In this document: positions 8,730-18,366 of the stretch, one piece after another
Layout: each line of letters starts with the position of its first letter
Position numbering within the stretch: the first letter of the stretch is position 1
DNA from: Halomonas sp. M20
Lineage (GTDB): Bacteria > Pseudomonadota > Gammaproteobacteria > Pseudomonadales > Halomonadaceae
Reading direction: 5' to 3'
NCBI RefSeq assembly: GCF_020622265.1
Contig: NZ_JACNMQ010000001.1
Location: 620,001-684,000, forward strand
Length of the DNA stretch: 64,000 bases
The notes under the pieces: model-generated
Told to the model about the DNA's origin: nothing
Databases searched by the model: none
What the model saw: the letters and a program-made list of their open reading frames with translations, nothing else
Program-made: the position numbers and the translations under genes

Positions 8730-8913
8730 GAGAGCGACTTTTTGCTGCGGTTCCTCCAAGTGTGAGCCGTACAAGACAACCCTCTGATATAAGAAAAACG
8801 AAGCCGCCCAATCATTTCAGGCGGAATACGGCATGACATGACCGCAGGCTAGAGCTGATGCTCACTGTATTTATCGTTATTTCTACTATCAGAACAGATA
8901 ACTGGGCGAGACT

Positions 8914-10263
8914 ATGATCGAAGTCAAACGAGGCCTGGATCTCCCGATCGTCGGGGATCCGGAGCAGCGTATCCATGAAGCCACGCCCGTTCGTCATGTG
9001 GCGATTCTGGGGCCTGACTATGTCGGTATGAAGCCGACGATGGAGGTCAAGGAAGGAGATCGGGTCAAACAGGGCCAACTTCTGTTTACCGACAAGAAAA
9101 TTCCTGGAGTACGCTTCACCTCGCCTGGCGCCGGGGAGGTGGTCGCTATCAATCGCGGTGAGCGGCGCATGCTGCTGTCGGTGGTGATTCGCCTCGATGA
9201 TGCTGAAGAGGCGATCGAGTTCAAGGCGCACGGGGCCAATGCTCTGGCCACGCTCGAACGTCAAGTGGTAGTAGATCAGCTGGTCGAGTCCGGACTCTGG
9301 ACAGCGCTGCGCACGCGTCCCTTCTCGCGTACTCCTGAGCTCGAGGCGGTACCGGCGGATATTTTCGTCACTGCCATCGACACACATCCGCTGTCTGCGG
9401 ATCCTGCGATCATCATCAACGAAAACCCCCAGGCGTTTGCCAGTGGTCTCAAGGTGCTCAAGCATCTGACGCCAGGTAAGGTGTATCTGTGTCAGGCACC
9501 TGACGTGGATTTACCGGGAAGCGATGTCGATGGGGTCCAGGTCGAAAGCTTTGCCGGTCTGCATCCGGCGGGGCTGCCGGGTACGCATATCCACTTCCTC
9601 TCCCCGGTGGGCCTGAAGCGCCAGGTCTGGTACGTCGGCTATCAGGATGTCATGGCGATCGGCACCCTGTTCACCGAAGGGCGACTGGATCTGCGGCGGA
9701 TAGTCGCGGTTGGCGGCCCTCGCGCCCAGCAGCCACGTCTGCTTCGGACTCGGGTCGGTGCCAGCAGCGCGGAACTACTCGAGAATGAAATCATCGAACC
9801 TGAAGAAACCCGTGTGATTTCCGGTTCGGTATTCGGTGGTTTTACCGCAGAAGGCTCGCGCCGTTTCCTGGGGCGTTTTCATTCCCAGTTCTCGCTGCTC
9901 GAAGAGAACAACAAGCGCGCCTTCATGGGTTGGTTGTCGCCCGGTCGCAACCGCCATTCGGTCATGGGTATCTACATCTCCCAGTTCCTGGGCCTTCCCA
10001 AGTACGCGCCGGACACCTCGACCAACGGTTCCGAGCGTGCCATGGTACCTATCGGCTCCTACGAGAAAGTCATGCCACTGGATATTCTTCCGACCCAGTT
10101 ACTGCGTTCGTTGATCGTGGGCGATATCGAAGATGCCATGCAACTCGGTTGCCTCGAGTTGGATGAAGAGGATCTGGCGCTGTGCACCTACGTCTGCCCT
10201 GGCAAATACGAGTATGGCCCTATCCTGCGCGACAATCTCACTACGATCGAGAAAGAGGCCTAA
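8914..10263 (+). CDS. nqrA: Na+-translocating NADH:quinone reductase subunit A
   Basis: A 449-residue cytoplasmic peripheral subunit of the Na+-NQR complex, which couples NADH oxidation by ubiquinone to Na+ export. The start [12 protein letters not shown] is the family's signature N-terminus. Internal phrases [16 protein letters not shown] and the C-terminal [20 protein letters not shown] are also typical. It is the first gene of an eight-gene operon (nqrABCDEF-apbE-nqrM) with gaps of 0-24 bases. NqrA contributes to the quinone site and carries no covalent cofactor. The ribosome-binding site is weak (GCGAG). Confidence 0.97.
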   Translation: MIEVKRGLDLPIVGDPEQRIHEATPVRHVAILGPDYVGMKPTMEVKEGDRVKQGQLLFTDKKIPGVRFTSPGAGEVVAINRGERRMLLSVVIRLDDAEEAIEFKAHGANALATLERQVVVDQLVESGLWTALRTRPFSRTPELEAVPADIFVTAIDTHPLSADPAIIINENPQAFASGLKVLKHLTPGKVYLCQAPDVDLPGSDVDGVQVESFAGLHPAGLPGTHIHFLSPVGLKRQVWYVGYQDVMAIGTLFTEGRLDLRRIVAVGGPRAQQPRLLRTRVGASSAELLENEIIEPEETRVISGSVFGGFTAEGSRRFLGRFHSQFSLLEENNKRAFMGWLSPGRNRHSVMGIYISQFLGLPKYAPDTSTNGSERAMVPIGSYEKVMPLDILPTQLLRSLIVGDIEDAMQLGCLELDEEDLALCTYVCPGKYEYGPILRDNLTTIEKEA

Positions 10264-10267
10264 TGCG

Positions 10268-11503
10268 ATGATGGGTATCCGCAAATCACTCGACAATCTC
10301 GAGCCCCATTTCCACAAGGGTGGCCGCTACGAGAAGTTTTATGCGCTCTACGAAGCGGTAGACACCATCTTTTATGCGCCACCGGACGTCACCAAAGGCA
10401 CGGCCCATGTGCGCGATGGCATCGATCTGAAGCGCATCATGATCACGGTATGGATGTGTACGTTTCCAGCCATGTTCTTCGGTATGTACAATGCCGGCCT
10501 ACAGGCCAATCTGGCGATCGCCGATGGCTACGGCGCGCTGGGAGGATGGCGCGAGGCGGTGACCCTGGCGCTGACCAGTGGTCATGACCCCGGCAGCATC
10601 TGGGCGAACTTCATTCACGGTGCCACTTACTTCCTGCCTATCTACCTGGTGACCTTCGTGGTGGGGGGCTTCTGGGAAGTACTGTTTGCGGTCAAGCGTG
10701 GGCACGAGGTCAACGAGGGATTCTTCGTCACTTCCGTGCTCTACGCATTGATCCTTCCGGCCACCATTCCTTTGTGGCAGGTCGCCTTAGGCATCACCTT
10801 CGGCGTGGTGATCGGGAAGGAAATTTTCGGCGGTACCGGCAAGAACTTCCTCAATCCCGCGCTGACCGGTCGTGCTTTTCTCTATTTTGCCTATCCGGCG
10901 CAGATTTCCGGTGATGCGGTATGGGTGGCCGCGGATGGCTATACCGGGGCCACGGCGCTTTCAATGGTCGTCACCGACGGTATGCCTGGCATGACCGAAC
11001 AGTACAGCTGGTGGGATGCTTTCCTGGGGTTCATGCCCGGCTCGGTGGGTGAAGTCTCGACCTTGGCGATCCTGCTCGGGGCGGCGGTGTTGCTGCTGAC
11101 TCGAATCGCGTCCTGGCGCATCATGCTGGGGGTCTTCCTCGGTATGGTAGGGATGTCCTTGCTGCTCAATCTCATCGGTTCCGATACCAATACGATGTTT
11201 GCCATGCCCTGGTACTGGCACCTGGTGGTCGGTGGTTTTGCCTTCGGCCTGGTGTTCATGGCCACCGATCCGGTCTCGGCTTCCATGACCAATCCCGGCA
11301 AGCTGATTTTCGGCGCCTTGATCGGGGTGATGACGGTGCTCATTCGTGTCGTCAATCCGGCCTTCCCGGAGGGCATCATGCTGGCAATCCTATTTGCCAA
11401 CTTGTTTGCACCGCTAATCGATCATTTCGTCGTTCAAGCCAATATCAAGCGTCGCCAGAAGCGTGAGAAAGCCTTTACGCCGACAACCGAGGAGACTGCC
11501 TGA
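10268..11503 (+). CDS. nqrB: Na+-translocating NADH:quinone reductase subunit B
   Basis: A 411-residue integral membrane subunit with about ten helices. It carries a covalently bound FMN on the Thr of a [ST]GAT motif; here it is TGAT, residues 226-229, so Thr229 is the expected attachment site. NqrB also holds riboflavin and forms part of the Na+ channel. [19 protein letters not shown] is the family N-terminus; starts at 10268 or 10271 fit equally. The frame is open further upstream inside nqrA, but that part is not family sequence. The stop overlaps the nqrC start (TGATG at 11501). FMN is attached by the ApbE encoded downstream. Confidence 0.97.
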   Translation: MMGIRKSLDNLEPHFHKGGRYEKFYALYEAVDTIFYAPPDVTKGTAHVRDGIDLKRIMITVWMCTFPAMFFGMYNAGLQANLAIADGYGALGGWREAVTLALTSGHDPGSIWANFIHGATYFLPIYLVTFVVGGFWEVLFAVKRGHEVNEGFFVTSVLYALILPATIPLWQVALGITFGVVIGKEIFGGTGKNFLNPALTGRAFLYFAYPAQISGDAVWVAADGYTGATALSMVVTDGMPGMTEQYSWWDAFLGFMPGSVGEVSTLAILLGAAVLLLTRIASWRIMLGVFLGMVGMSLLLNLIGSDTNTMFAMPWYWHLVVGGFAFGLVFMATDPVSASMTNPGKLIFGALIGVMTVLIRVVNPAFPEGIMLAILFANLFAPLIDHFVVQANIKRRQKREKAFTPTTEETA

Positions 11504-12282
11504 TGTCGTCAAGCAACAACTCGATCAAAAAAACGCTGGGGGTCGCCCTGGCGTTGTGTATCGTCTGCTCCGTCATCGTTTCGACCGCTGCGGTGGCGCT
11601 ACGCCCCACCCAGCAGCTGAATCAGGAACTCGACCGCAAAAGCAACATCTTGCAGGTGGCTGGGCTCTATGAGCCGGGTGTCGATGTCAATCAGGTATTC
11701 AAGGACAAGATCACCTCTCGGGTAATCAATCTCGAGACCGGTGAATACTCTGAAGAACTCGATCCCGAGACCTTCAATCAGTTCGATGCTTCCAAGGATC
11801 CAGCGTCTTCCCGGACGCTATCCGGAGACGATCCGGCGGGTCTCATTCGCCAGGAAAACTTTTCCACTGTCTATCTGGTAGGTGATGCCGAAAATCCCAA
11901 TGAAATCATTCTGCCGATTCGCGGCCAGGGCCTGTGGGGTCTGATGCGCGGCTTCTTGGCGCTGAAGGGCGATGGCAATACCATCCTTGGCCTGTCCTAC
12001 TACGACCATTCGGAAACCCCGGGGCTTGGCGGTGAAGTGGACAACCCGCGCTGGAAGGCGCAATGGGATGGCAAGAAAATCTATGACTACAGCGATAGCG
12101 AAATGCAGCCGGAGATTCGTCTGGTAAAAGGCGGTGCCGATTCCGAGTACGAGGCAGACGCACTATCCGGTGCCACCCTGACTAGTCGCGGTGTCACCAA
12201 TATGTTGCAATTCTGGCTCAGCGAGGCGGGCTTTGCCGAGTACCTCGCTCGCTTCCATGACAATACACAGGGAGACGCGTAA
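11503..12282 (+). CDS. nqrC: Na+-translocating NADH:quinone reductase subunit C
   Basis: A 259-residue subunit with one N-terminal transmembrane helix (about residues 11-32) and a periplasmic FMN-binding domain. The SGAT motif is at 222-225, so FMN is carried on Thr225. The preceding [11 protein letters not shown] loop is typical. In the known complex NqrC passes electrons between the membrane Fe centre and NqrB FMN. It overlaps nqrB by one base and lies two bases before nqrD. Secretion of the flavin domain to the periplasm fits with ApbE being an exported lipoprotein. Confidence 0.97.
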   Translation: MSSSNNSIKKTLGVALALCIVCSVIVSTAAVALRPTQQLNQELDRKSNILQVAGLYEPGVDVNQVFKDKITSRVINLETGEYSEELDPETFNQFDASKDPASSRTLSGDDPAGLIRQENFSTVYLVGDAENPNEIILPIRGQGLWGLMRGFLALKGDGNTILGLSYYDHSETPGLGGEVDNPRWKAQWDGKKIYDYSDSEMQPEIRLVKGGADSEYEADALSGATLTSRGVTNMLQFWLSEAGFAEYLARFHDNTQGDA

Positions 12283-12284
12283 GT

Positions 12285-12962
12285 ATGGCTGCCTCTGATA
12301 CTCCGAAAAGCGTTCTGTTATCGCCGGTGTTCAAGAACAATCCCATCGCCTTGCAGGTGCTGGGGATCTGTTCCGCGCTAGCGGTCACCAACTCGATGAG
12401 CGTGTCGCTGGTCATGGGGATTGCCGTGATCGTGGTTACCGCGTTTTCCAATCTCTTCGTGTCCTTGCTTCGTCATCACATTCCTTCGTCGATCCGCATC
12501 ATCGTACAGATGACCATCATCGCCTCCCTGGTGATCGTGGTGGATCAGGTATTGAAGGCTTATGCCTACGAAATGTCCAAGCAGTTATCGGTGTTCGTTG
12601 GGCTGATCATCACCAACTGTATCGTCATGGGGCGGGCTGAAGGTTACGCCATGCAGAATGGCCCGGTGATGAGTTTCCTCGATGGCGTGGGCAATGGTCT
12701 GGGTTACGCTGTGATTCTGCTGTTCGTCGGCTTCGTGCGGGAACTGCTTGGTTCCGGCAGTCTGTTTGGCCTCACTATCCTGCCGGCGGTACAAAACGGT
12801 GGTTGGTATGTGCCTAATGGTTTGATGCTGTTGCCGCCTTCAGCCTTTTTCGTCATCGGCCTGTTGATCTGGATACTGCGCTCCTTCAACCCGGATCAGG
12901 TGGAGAAGACCGAATACCGTATCGTTTCCAACAGTAAAACCAAGATCAAGGAGACCGCGTAA
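12285..12962 (+). CDS. nqrD: Na+-translocating NADH:quinone reductase subunit D
   Basis: A 225-residue membrane subunit with six helices, homologous to Rnf[24 protein letters not shown] at the N-terminus and [19 protein letters not shown] in the centre are family signatures. The Cys in TNC is one of the residues that, with NqrE, hold the intramembrane iron centre. The ribosome-binding site GGAGAC (12271-12276) lies inside the end of nqrC. Its stop overlaps the nqrE start as TAATG. Confidence 0.97.
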   Translation: MAASDTPKSVLLSPVFKNNPIALQVLGICSALAVTNSMSVSLVMGIAVIVVTAFSNLFVSLLRHHIPSSIRIIVQMTIIASLVIVVDQVLKAYAYEMSKQLSVFVGLIITNCIVMGRAEGYAMQNGPVMSFLDGVGNGLGYAVILLFVGFVRELLGSGSLFGLTILPAVQNGGWYVPNGLMLLPPSAFFVIGLLIWILRSFNPDQVEKTEYRIVSNSKTKIKETA

Positions 12963-13582
12963 TGCTTGGCCATTATCTCAGCCTATTCGTCCAGGCGGTC
13001 TTCGTCGAAAACATGGCGTTGGCATTCTTCCTGGGCATGTGTACCTTTCTGGCGGTTTCCAAGAAAGTGTCGTCTGCCATTGGGCTAGGCATTGCTGTAA
13101 TCGTGGTGCTGACCATTACGGTGCCGGCCAATAATTTGATCCTGCATTACTTGCTGGCGGAAGGGGCACTGACCTGGACGGGCATTGAAGGGGCGGAAAA
13201 TATCGATCTCTCCTTCCTGGGGCTTTTGAGCTACATCGGGGTTATCGCTGCCATGGTGCAGATTCTCGAGATGTTCCTCGATAAATTCGTTCCGGCGCTT
13301 TACAACACATTGGGTGTTTTCCTTCCGCTGATCACGGTCAACTGCGCGATTCTTGGCGCGGTATTGTTCATGGCCGAACGTAGCTACGGTTTTGGTGAGT
13401 CCGTTGTCTACGGCGCCGGCGCCGGTATCGGCTGGGCTCTGGCAATCACAGCCCTGGCGGGTATCCGTGAAAAGCTCAAGTACAGCGATGTGCCGGCAGG
13501 ACTGCAGGGGCTGGGTATCACCTTCATTACCGTCGGGCTGATGTCGCTAGGCTTCATGTCCTTCTCCGGTGTCCAGCTATAA
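12962..13582 (+). CDS. nqrE: Na+-translocating NADH:quinone reductase subunit E
   Basis: A 206-residue membrane subunit with six helices in inverted topology to NqrD (RnfA homologue). The opening [29 protein letters not shown] and the later [10 protein letters not shown] are diagnostic; the Cys residues in both stretches correspond to the iron-binding pair. NqrD and NqrE form the central two-fold core of the pump. It overlaps nqrD by one base and is followed by a 24-base gap to nqrF. Confidence 0.97.
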   Translation: MLGHYLSLFVQAVFVENMALAFFLGMCTFLAVSKKVSSAIGLGIAVIVVLTITVPANNLILHYLLAEGALTWTGIEGAENIDLSFLGLLSYIGVIAAMVQILEMFLDKFVPALYNTLGVFLPLITVNCAILGAVLFMAERSYGFGESVVYGAGAGIGWALAITALAGIREKLKYSDVPAGLQGLGITFITVGLMSLGFMSFSGVQL

Positions 13583-13606
13583 AGCCAACGAGGATAAGAA
13601 ATCGAC

Positions 13607-14839
13607 ATGGTTGATATATCTGTAATCTTGCTCGGTGTGATCATGTTTACCGTGATCGTCATTGGCCTTGTGATGGTGATCCTGGCTGCGCGCAGTCGGC
13701 TGGTCAGCAGTGGCGACGTCACGATCGAGATCAACGACGATCCCGACAACACGATGACGACTCAGGCCGGTGGCAAACTGCTGCAGACCTTGGCCTCCAA
13801 TGGCATCTTTTTATCATCTGCCTGTGGCGGTGGTGGCTCCTGCGCTCAGTGCAAGTGCCGTATTTCCGAGGGCGGCGGCTCGATTCTGCCCACGGAAGAA
13901 TCCCATTTCACCATGCGTGAAAAAAAGGAAGGCTGGCGGCTCTCCTGTCAGGTACCGGTCAAGCAGGACATGAAGATCGAGGTGCCGGAGGAGGTGTTCG
14001 GGGTCAAGAAGTGGGAGTGTGAAGTCACCTCCAACCCCAACGTCGCAACCTTCATCAAGGAACTCAACCTCAAGTTGCCAGAGGGAGAGGAGGTCGCCTT
14101 CCGCGCCGGCGGCTATGTACAGCTGGTGGCGCCTCCCTACGACATCAAGTTCTCCGACTTCGATATCGAGGAAGAGTATCGTGGGGATTGGGAGAAATTC
14201 GGTATTTTCAATATTTCTCACAAGAGCAATGAAGAGGTCATTCGCGCCTATTCCATGGCCAACTATCCTGAAGAGAAAGGCCTGCTCAAGTTCAACATCC
14301 GTATCGCCACGCCGCCGCCCAACAGCGATTATCCGCCAGGGCTGATGTCGACCTATGTGTTCTCCCTCAAGCCCGGCGACAAAGTCACGGTAATGGGGCC
14401 CTTCGGTGAATTCTTTGCCAAGGATACCGATGCAGAAATGGTCTTCATCGGCGGTGGTGCGGGCATGGCGCCAATGCGCAGCCACATCTTCGATCAGCTC
14501 AAGCGTTTGAAGTCCACGCGCAAGATGACCTTCTGGTATGGCGCGCGCTCCTGGCGGGAAACCTTCTATAACGAGGAGTACGACCAGCTGGCCGAGGAGT
14601 TCGATAACTTTGAATGGCACCTGGCGCTTTCCGACCCGCAGCCCGAGGATAACTGGGAAGGGCCGACCGGTTTCATCCATAATGTGCTGTACGACATGTA
14701 TCTCAAGGATCACCCAGCACCGGAGGATTGTGAGTTCTACATGTGCGGGCCACCCATGATGAACGCATCCGTGGTCAAGATGCTCACCGACATGGGGGTC
14801 GAGCCGGAGAACATCATGCTGGATGACTTCGGCGGATGA
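13607..14839 (+). CDS. nqrF: Na+-translocating NADH:quinone reductase subunit F
   Basis: A 410-residue NADH-oxidising subunit. It has one N-terminal membrane helix (about residues 4-27) and a 2Fe-2S ferredoxin domain with Cys73, Cys79, Cys82 and Cys114 in the expected spacing. An FAD-binding domain (YSMANYPEE, near 225) and an NAD(H)-binding domain ([13 protein letters not shown], and C-terminal CGPPMMN) follow. Electrons enter here from NADH via FAD and the cluster. Its last bases overlap the apbE start (ATGA at 14836). Confidence 0.97.
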   Translation: MVDISVILLGVIMFTVIVIGLVMVILAARSRLVSSGDVTIEINDDPDNTMTTQAGGKLLQTLASNGIFLSSACGGGGSCAQCKCRISEGGGSILPTEESHFTMREKKEGWRLSCQVPVKQDMKIEVPEEVFGVKKWECEVTSNPNVATFIKELNLKLPEGEEVAFRAGGYVQLVAPPYDIKFSDFDIEEEYRGDWEKFGIFNISHKSNEEVIRAYSMANYPEEKGLLKFNIRIATPPPNSDYPPGLMSTYVFSLKPGDKVTVMGPFGEFFAKDTDAEMVFIGGGAGMAPMRSHIFDQLKRLKSTRKMTFWYGARSWRETFYNEEYDQLAEEFDNFEWHLALSDPQPEDNWEGPTGFIHNVLYDMYLKDHPAPEDCEFYMCGPPMMNASVVKMLTDMGVEPENIMLDDFGG

Positions 14840-15906
14840 TGAAAGTTGCTTGTAGAAAGCTGACAGGGCCGGCCTCGAAAGGGCTGGCCCTGTCGTTGAT
14901 GGCTTTGGTGATCGTACTGCTGGCCGGCTGCGATAGCGGTCCTGGCGAGCATCGATTCCAGGGGCCGATCTTCGGCACCGGCTATCACGTCACGGTTTAT
15001 GCGGATCTGGATCAGGATGACTATGCCCGTCTCGAATCCGGGATACTTACCGAGCTCGAGCGCATCGATGCACTTATGTCGACCTATCGCGATGACTCTG
15101 AGCTGTCACGTTTCAATCGATTCCCGGTAGCTGTTCCCTTCTTCGTATCACCTGCCACGGCGGAGGTCATACGGGAGTCACAGCGCATAGCCCGGCTTTC
15201 CAATGGCGCCTTTGATATGACGATTGGGCCAGCGGTCAATCTATGGGGGTTCGGGCCGGAAGGGCGACCCGAGGAAGTACCTGATGTCAGGACGCTGCGA
15301 GAAGCACTATCCCGGGTCGACGTCAACGCGCTGCAGTTGAAGGACGGCATGCTTAGCAAGACCAAGCCGGTTTATGTCGATTTGTCGGGCATCGCCAAGG
15401 GCTATGCCACGGATCAGGTGGCGGACTATCTGGAAGCCAGTGACGTTGCCAATTATCTGGTCGAAGTAGGCGGTGAGATCCGTACTCACGGTCACAAGCC
15501 CGGCAATGAGCCTTGGCGCATCGCCGTGGAAAAGCCTGTGTCCAACGAACGTAGCGCGCAGCGTATCATTGATCTCGAAGCGGCGGCTGTGGCCACCTCG
15601 GGCGATTATCGTAACTATTTCGAGGCAGATGGCGTACGCTATTCCCATACTATCGATCCACGTACCGGTCGACCCATCGACAATCGGGTTGCCTCGGTGA
15701 CGGTCATCACCGAACGCAGCGCCACCGCGGATGCGCTGGCGACGGCCTTTACCGTGATGGGAGCCGATGCGGGACTGAAAATGGCCGAGCAGGAAAACCT
15801 GGCGGTCTATTTTATTGTCAGAGAGGAAGAAGGCTTTACAACGCGCATGAGCTCGTCCTTTGAACCTTATCTGGATGAGCCGGCAACTGAGAAGGAGACA
15901 ACATGA
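14836..15906 (+). CDS. apbE: FAD:protein FMN transferase (flavinylation of NqrB and NqrC)
   Basis: A 356-residue exported lipoprotein; signal peptide residues about 15-31 with lipobox LLAGC (Cys32). The ApbE domain is complete: [12 protein letters not shown], the Mg/FAD-binding [20 protein letters not shown], the [15 protein letters not shown] core, and [12 protein letters not shown] near the C-terminus. ApbE cuts FAD and transfers FMN to the Thr of the [ST]GAT motifs in NqrB and NqrC. It overlaps both neighbours by four bases (nqrF upstream, nqrM downstream), so it is made with its substrates. Confidence 0.97.
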   Translation: MMKVACRKLTGPASKGLALSLMALVIVLLAGCDSGPGEHRFQGPIFGTGYHVTVYADLDQDDYARLESGILTELERIDALMSTYRDDSELSRFNRFPVAVPFFVSPATAEVIRESQRIARLSNGAFDMTIGPAVNLWGFGPEGRPEEVPDVRTLREALSRVDVNALQLKDGMLSKTKPVYVDLSGIAKGYATDQVADYLEASDVANYLVEVGGEIRTHGHKPGNEPWRIAVEKPVSNERSAQRIIDLEAAAVATSGDYRNYFEADGVRYSHTIDPRTGRPIDNRVASVTVITERSATADALATAFTVMGADAGLKMAEQENLAVYFIVREEEGFTTRMSSSFEPYLDEPATEKETT

Positions 15907-16160
15907 CACTTTGGATACTGGTGTTTGGATTCATGCTGCTGGTGATAGGAGCCATGTCCATAGGAGTCTTGATGGGCCGCAAGCCTATCGCTGGCTCCTG
16001 CGGCGGGCTCAACAACCTGGGCCTCAAGGACGGCTGCGATATCTGCGGCGGCAAGGACGAGGTATGCGAAGAGGAAAACCGCAAGCAGAAAGCCATGGCC
16101 CAGCGCCGGGCGGATGAAAAGCGGGGCATTGATTTGGGTTATGATGCCAGCCGGCGCTAG
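15903..16160 (+). CDS. nqrM: Na+-NQR maturation protein NqrM (DUF539)
   Basis: An 85-residue protein with one N-terminal membrane helix (about residues 3-24) followed by a Cys-rich segment with Cys33, Cys45, Cys48 and Cys55 (GSCGGLNN, CDICGGKDEVC). NqrM is needed for assembly of active Na+-NQR and is thought to deliver iron for the centre held between NqrD and NqrE. It is coupled to apbE by an ATGA overlap at 15903-15906 and ends the operon. A structured repeat begins 15 bases after its stop. Confidence 0.95.
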   Translation: MTLWILVFGFMLLVIGAMSIGVLMGRKPIAGSCGGLNNLGLKDGCDICGGKDEVCEEENRKQKAMAQRRADEKRGIDLGYDASRR

Positions 16161-16175
16161 GCTATGCCTGAAAAG

Positions 16176-16314
16176 TGCCTGCGCTCGCCCATACAGCGTT
16201 AAACATCGACTCGTGCGCGAGTCCGATCAAAGTACTCATTTACACCGAGTAAACACCGTCTTTTCGTCGATTTTTGCCTTGTCTGGCCATCGCTCGTCGA
16301 CTTTTCAGACAAAG
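16176..16314. repeat. Structured intergenic repeat, copy A
   Basis: A 139-base element between nqrM and the convergent tus gene. A second, diverged copy lies at 60654-60793. Visible structure: possible outer stem ATCGAC (16205-16210) with GTCGAT (16266-16271); hairpin GACTCG-TGCG-CGAGTC (16208-16223), which shares three bases with it; hairpin TTTAC-N5-GTAAA (16239-16253); and hairpin TTGTCTG (16279-16285) with CAGACAA (16306-16312). Stem sequences differ from copy B but still pair. It may also act as the terminator for the nqr operon. Confidence 0.75.
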
Positions 16315-16342
16315 CCCAAGGATGACACACCGCGTGCAGGGG

Positions 16343-17206
16343 TCAGCCGCGGTAGCGAAATACTCGAATGCTGGGCAAAAATACATCGTCTTCCAGGCGT
16401 TCATCGCTGCGTTTGGCCCGAGTACGGCCTTGAGGTGGGCGGGGCAGCGGCTGGTTGTAGTGCGGAAGCTGCCCGTCTGGCGCAGGAATGAAAAGGGGAA
16501 GGGGCAGGTTCATGGCCTTGCGGGAGCGACCATCGGCCAGGGGTTCCTGGAAGAATAGATTGGCGCGCATGACCGGCGCCTGACGCTGTACCTGGGCAAG
16601 CGGTTCGCCGTCCGGTATGCCGGCCAGGCGTTTGAGTTGAATCCGCACATGAGGCGCATCGCTGTCCAGTGTCAGCAGCTTCTGTTCTGCTTCACGCACG
16701 GTGAGCCGCTTGATGGAGCGGCCGCTGGTGTACCAGGCCAGGCGAACCCGTGACAATGGCGCATCGGCAACCGGTAAATGCCGCCAGCACTGCTTCAGAT
16801 GCAAGCGTGCCAGCCCTTGTCCCCGCAAATGATCGTGCAGCGCCGGGTGACGAAACGGAAGGACGGTCTTGATTTCAGGAATTAGCGAAATCGCCTGTTC
16901 GCGTATCGTTGCCAATATGGCCGCAAATCGGCTTTTGGCGGCATTGACCTCGGCTACCGCATCTAGCAATGTCTCGCTGGCGGCGATCAGGCCTACATAG
17001 CTGCGGGTCACTCGGCCATCCTGGCCGTCCTGATACCAGAAATCGAGCAGAACCCGGCGCAGCCACTGTGCATCCGGTCGTGGCGATTCCAGCGCCCAGG
17101 CCTTGCCGGGGCTCGCGGTATAGATATCGAGTAGCGCATCGATGCGCTCGACCAGATGATCGAAAGCGGCTTCGAGTTCCGCGAGCAGACGATACTGTAG
17201 TTCCAT
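16343..17206 (-). CDS. tus: DNA replication terminus site-binding protein (Tus family)
   Basis: A 287-residue protein matched by eye to E. coli Tus. Similar elements occur in the same order: an N-terminal helical part, RSYVGLI (Tus RLPGVLC), VNAAKSRFAAIL (Tus INKLKTTFEHIV), a HDHL motif at the place of the Tus HRHL that holds the fork-locking His, and VRLAWYTSGRSIKRLTVREA (Tus LRFGWANKHIIKNLHRDEV). The ends also correspond (PVMRANLFF, then FLPSIRVFRY for Tus IIPRLHLYV). Tus binds Ter sites and stops replication forks in one direction. ATG at 17206 has AAGGA eight bases upstream; a TTG just before it is the alternative. A promoter with an internal palindrome sits upstream. Similarity is moderate, so the family call is firmer than the function. 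Confidence 0.78.
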   Translation of the reverse strand: MELQYRLLAELEAAFDHLVERIDALLDIYTASPGKAWALESPRPDAQWLRRVLLDFWYQDGQDGRVTRSYVGLIAASETLLDAVAEVNAAKSRFAAILATIREQAISLIPEIKTVLPFRHPALHDHLRGQGLARLHLKQCWRHLPVADAPLSRVRLAWYTSGRSIKRLTVREAEQKLLTLDSDAPHVRIQLKRLAGIPDGEPLAQVQRQAPVMRANLFFQEPLADGRSRKAMNLPLPLFIPAPDGQLPHYNQPLPRPPQGRTRAKRSDERLEDDVFLPSIRVFRYRG

Positions 17207-17226
17207 CAAACCATTCCTTCGTCATT

Positions 17227-17257
17227 ATTATACCGTTATATTAACGGCCGCCTTCAA
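17227..17257 (-). promoter_or_regulatory. Candidate tus promoter with an embedded palindrome
   Basis: On the minus strand TTGAAG (17257-17252) and a perfect TATAAT (17232-17227) are 19 bases apart. The spacer holds a palindrome at 17233-17247 (CCGTTA-TAT-TAACGG on the plus strand, 6-bp arms). In E. coli, Tus represses its own promoter through an overlapping Ter site. The site here is palindromic, unlike Ter, so it may bind a dimeric repressor instead. Confidence 0.42.
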
Positions 17258-17332
17258 TATTGTCACCATCCAACCATGACTCATCAAGTAAGGTTTCATC
17301 GACGCCAGGCAAAGGGCGTCGGCTTGTTTACC

Positions 17333-18271
17333 TCAGGCGTCAGCAAGTTCGCGTGGATCGCGACCGATGGGATGCGGCTCGTTACGCGCCTTGGCCAACT
17401 CGATCTGCTTTTGACGTTCCCGGGCACCCGCTCGCGTCTTCTCCGAGAGTGAGTCCCAGCAATGCGGGCAGCTGATGCCGGGTGTGTAATGCTCTGAGGC
17501 GCGATCCTCGGCAGATAATGGGCGTCGGCAAGCATGACACTGTTCGAATTCGCCTTCGCTGAGATCGTGGCGCACGGTCACGCGATTATCGAAGACGAAG
17601 CAGTCGCCTTGCCATAGGGATTCCGATTCGGGGACCTTCTCGAGGTAATTGAGAATGCCACCCTTGAGGTGGTAGACCTCGTCGAAGCCTTCATTGAGCA
17701 TGAAGCTCGATGCCTTTTCACAGCGGATGCCACCTGTGCAAAACATGGCGACTTTCTTGTGCTTCGATGGGTCATAATGTGCTTTGACGTATTCGGGAAA
17801 CTCACGAAATGATTTGGTCTCAGGATTGATCGCCCCCTTGAAGGAGCCGATCTCAACCTCGTAATCATTGCGGGTATCGATCACCAGCACCTCCGGGTCA
17901 CTGACCAGAGCGTTCCAGTCCCCGGGCTCGACATAGGTGCCAACCGTCTGATTCGGGTCTACCTCCGGAATGCCTAGGGTCACGATCTCCTTCTTGAGCT
18001 TGACCTTGGTACGATAGAAAGGCTGCTCGTCGCAATGAGACTCCTTATGGTCGAGGTCCGCAAAGCGAGGATCGGTCTTGAACCAGGCCAGCAGCGCATC
18101 GATACTCTCGCGGCGACCGGAAACCGTGCCATTGATGCCTTCCCGGGCCAGCAGCAGCGTGCCCTTAATGTCATGAGTCTTGAGAGTTTCGAGCAGCGGC
18201 TCCCGCAATGCTTCGAAATCATTGAGCGTGACGAACTTGTATAGCGCCGCCACGACGATGGACTGATTCAT
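17333..18271 (-). CDS. trhO: tRNA uridine-34 hydroxylase TrhO (rhodanese family)
   Basis: A 312-residue cytoplasmic protein of the former UPF0176 family. It hydroxylates U34 of certain tRNAs to ho5U, independently of prephenate. The N-terminal ferredoxin-like domain covers about residues 1-95 ([21 protein letters not shown]). The rhodanese domain covers about 120-220 ([18 protein letters not shown]) with active-site Cys178 in [11 protein letters not shown]-terminal Cys-rich segment follows ([15 protein letters not shown]), probably a zinc site. It lies 95 bases downstream of aguB on the same strand and may share its transcript or have its own promoter. Confidence 0.93.
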   Translation of the reverse strand: MNQSIVVAALYKFVTLNDFEALREPLLETLKTHDIKGTLLLAREGINGTVSGRRESIDALLAWFKTDPRFADLDHKESHCDEQPFYRTKVKLKKEIVTLGIPEVDPNQTVGTYVEPGDWNALVSDPEVLVIDTRNDYEVEIGSFKGAINPETKSFREFPEYVKAHYDPSKHKKVAMFCTGGIRCEKASSFMLNEGFDEVYHLKGGILNYLEKVPESESLWQGDCFVFDNRVTVRHDLSEGEFEQCHACRRPLSAEDRASEHYTPGISCPHCWDSLSEKTRAGARERQKQIELAKARNEPHPIGRDPRELADA

Positions 18272-18366
18272 GTAACTGTCTCCAGCGGGTCGTCCGCGTA
18301 AAGGACGGACCGGAACGTGTTTTCAGGCGAGCGGTATTTTACGCTAATGCCAACGGGGCTGGCGAC

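Noticed and set aside
13302-13318. TTTACAACACAT resembling the core of an E. coli Ter site
   Set aside because: It lies inside nqrE, misses several conserved Ter positions, and such partial matches recur.
13814-14713. Minus-strand ORF of 299 codons inside nqrF
   Set aside because: Antisense to nqrF, which has all cofactor motifs.
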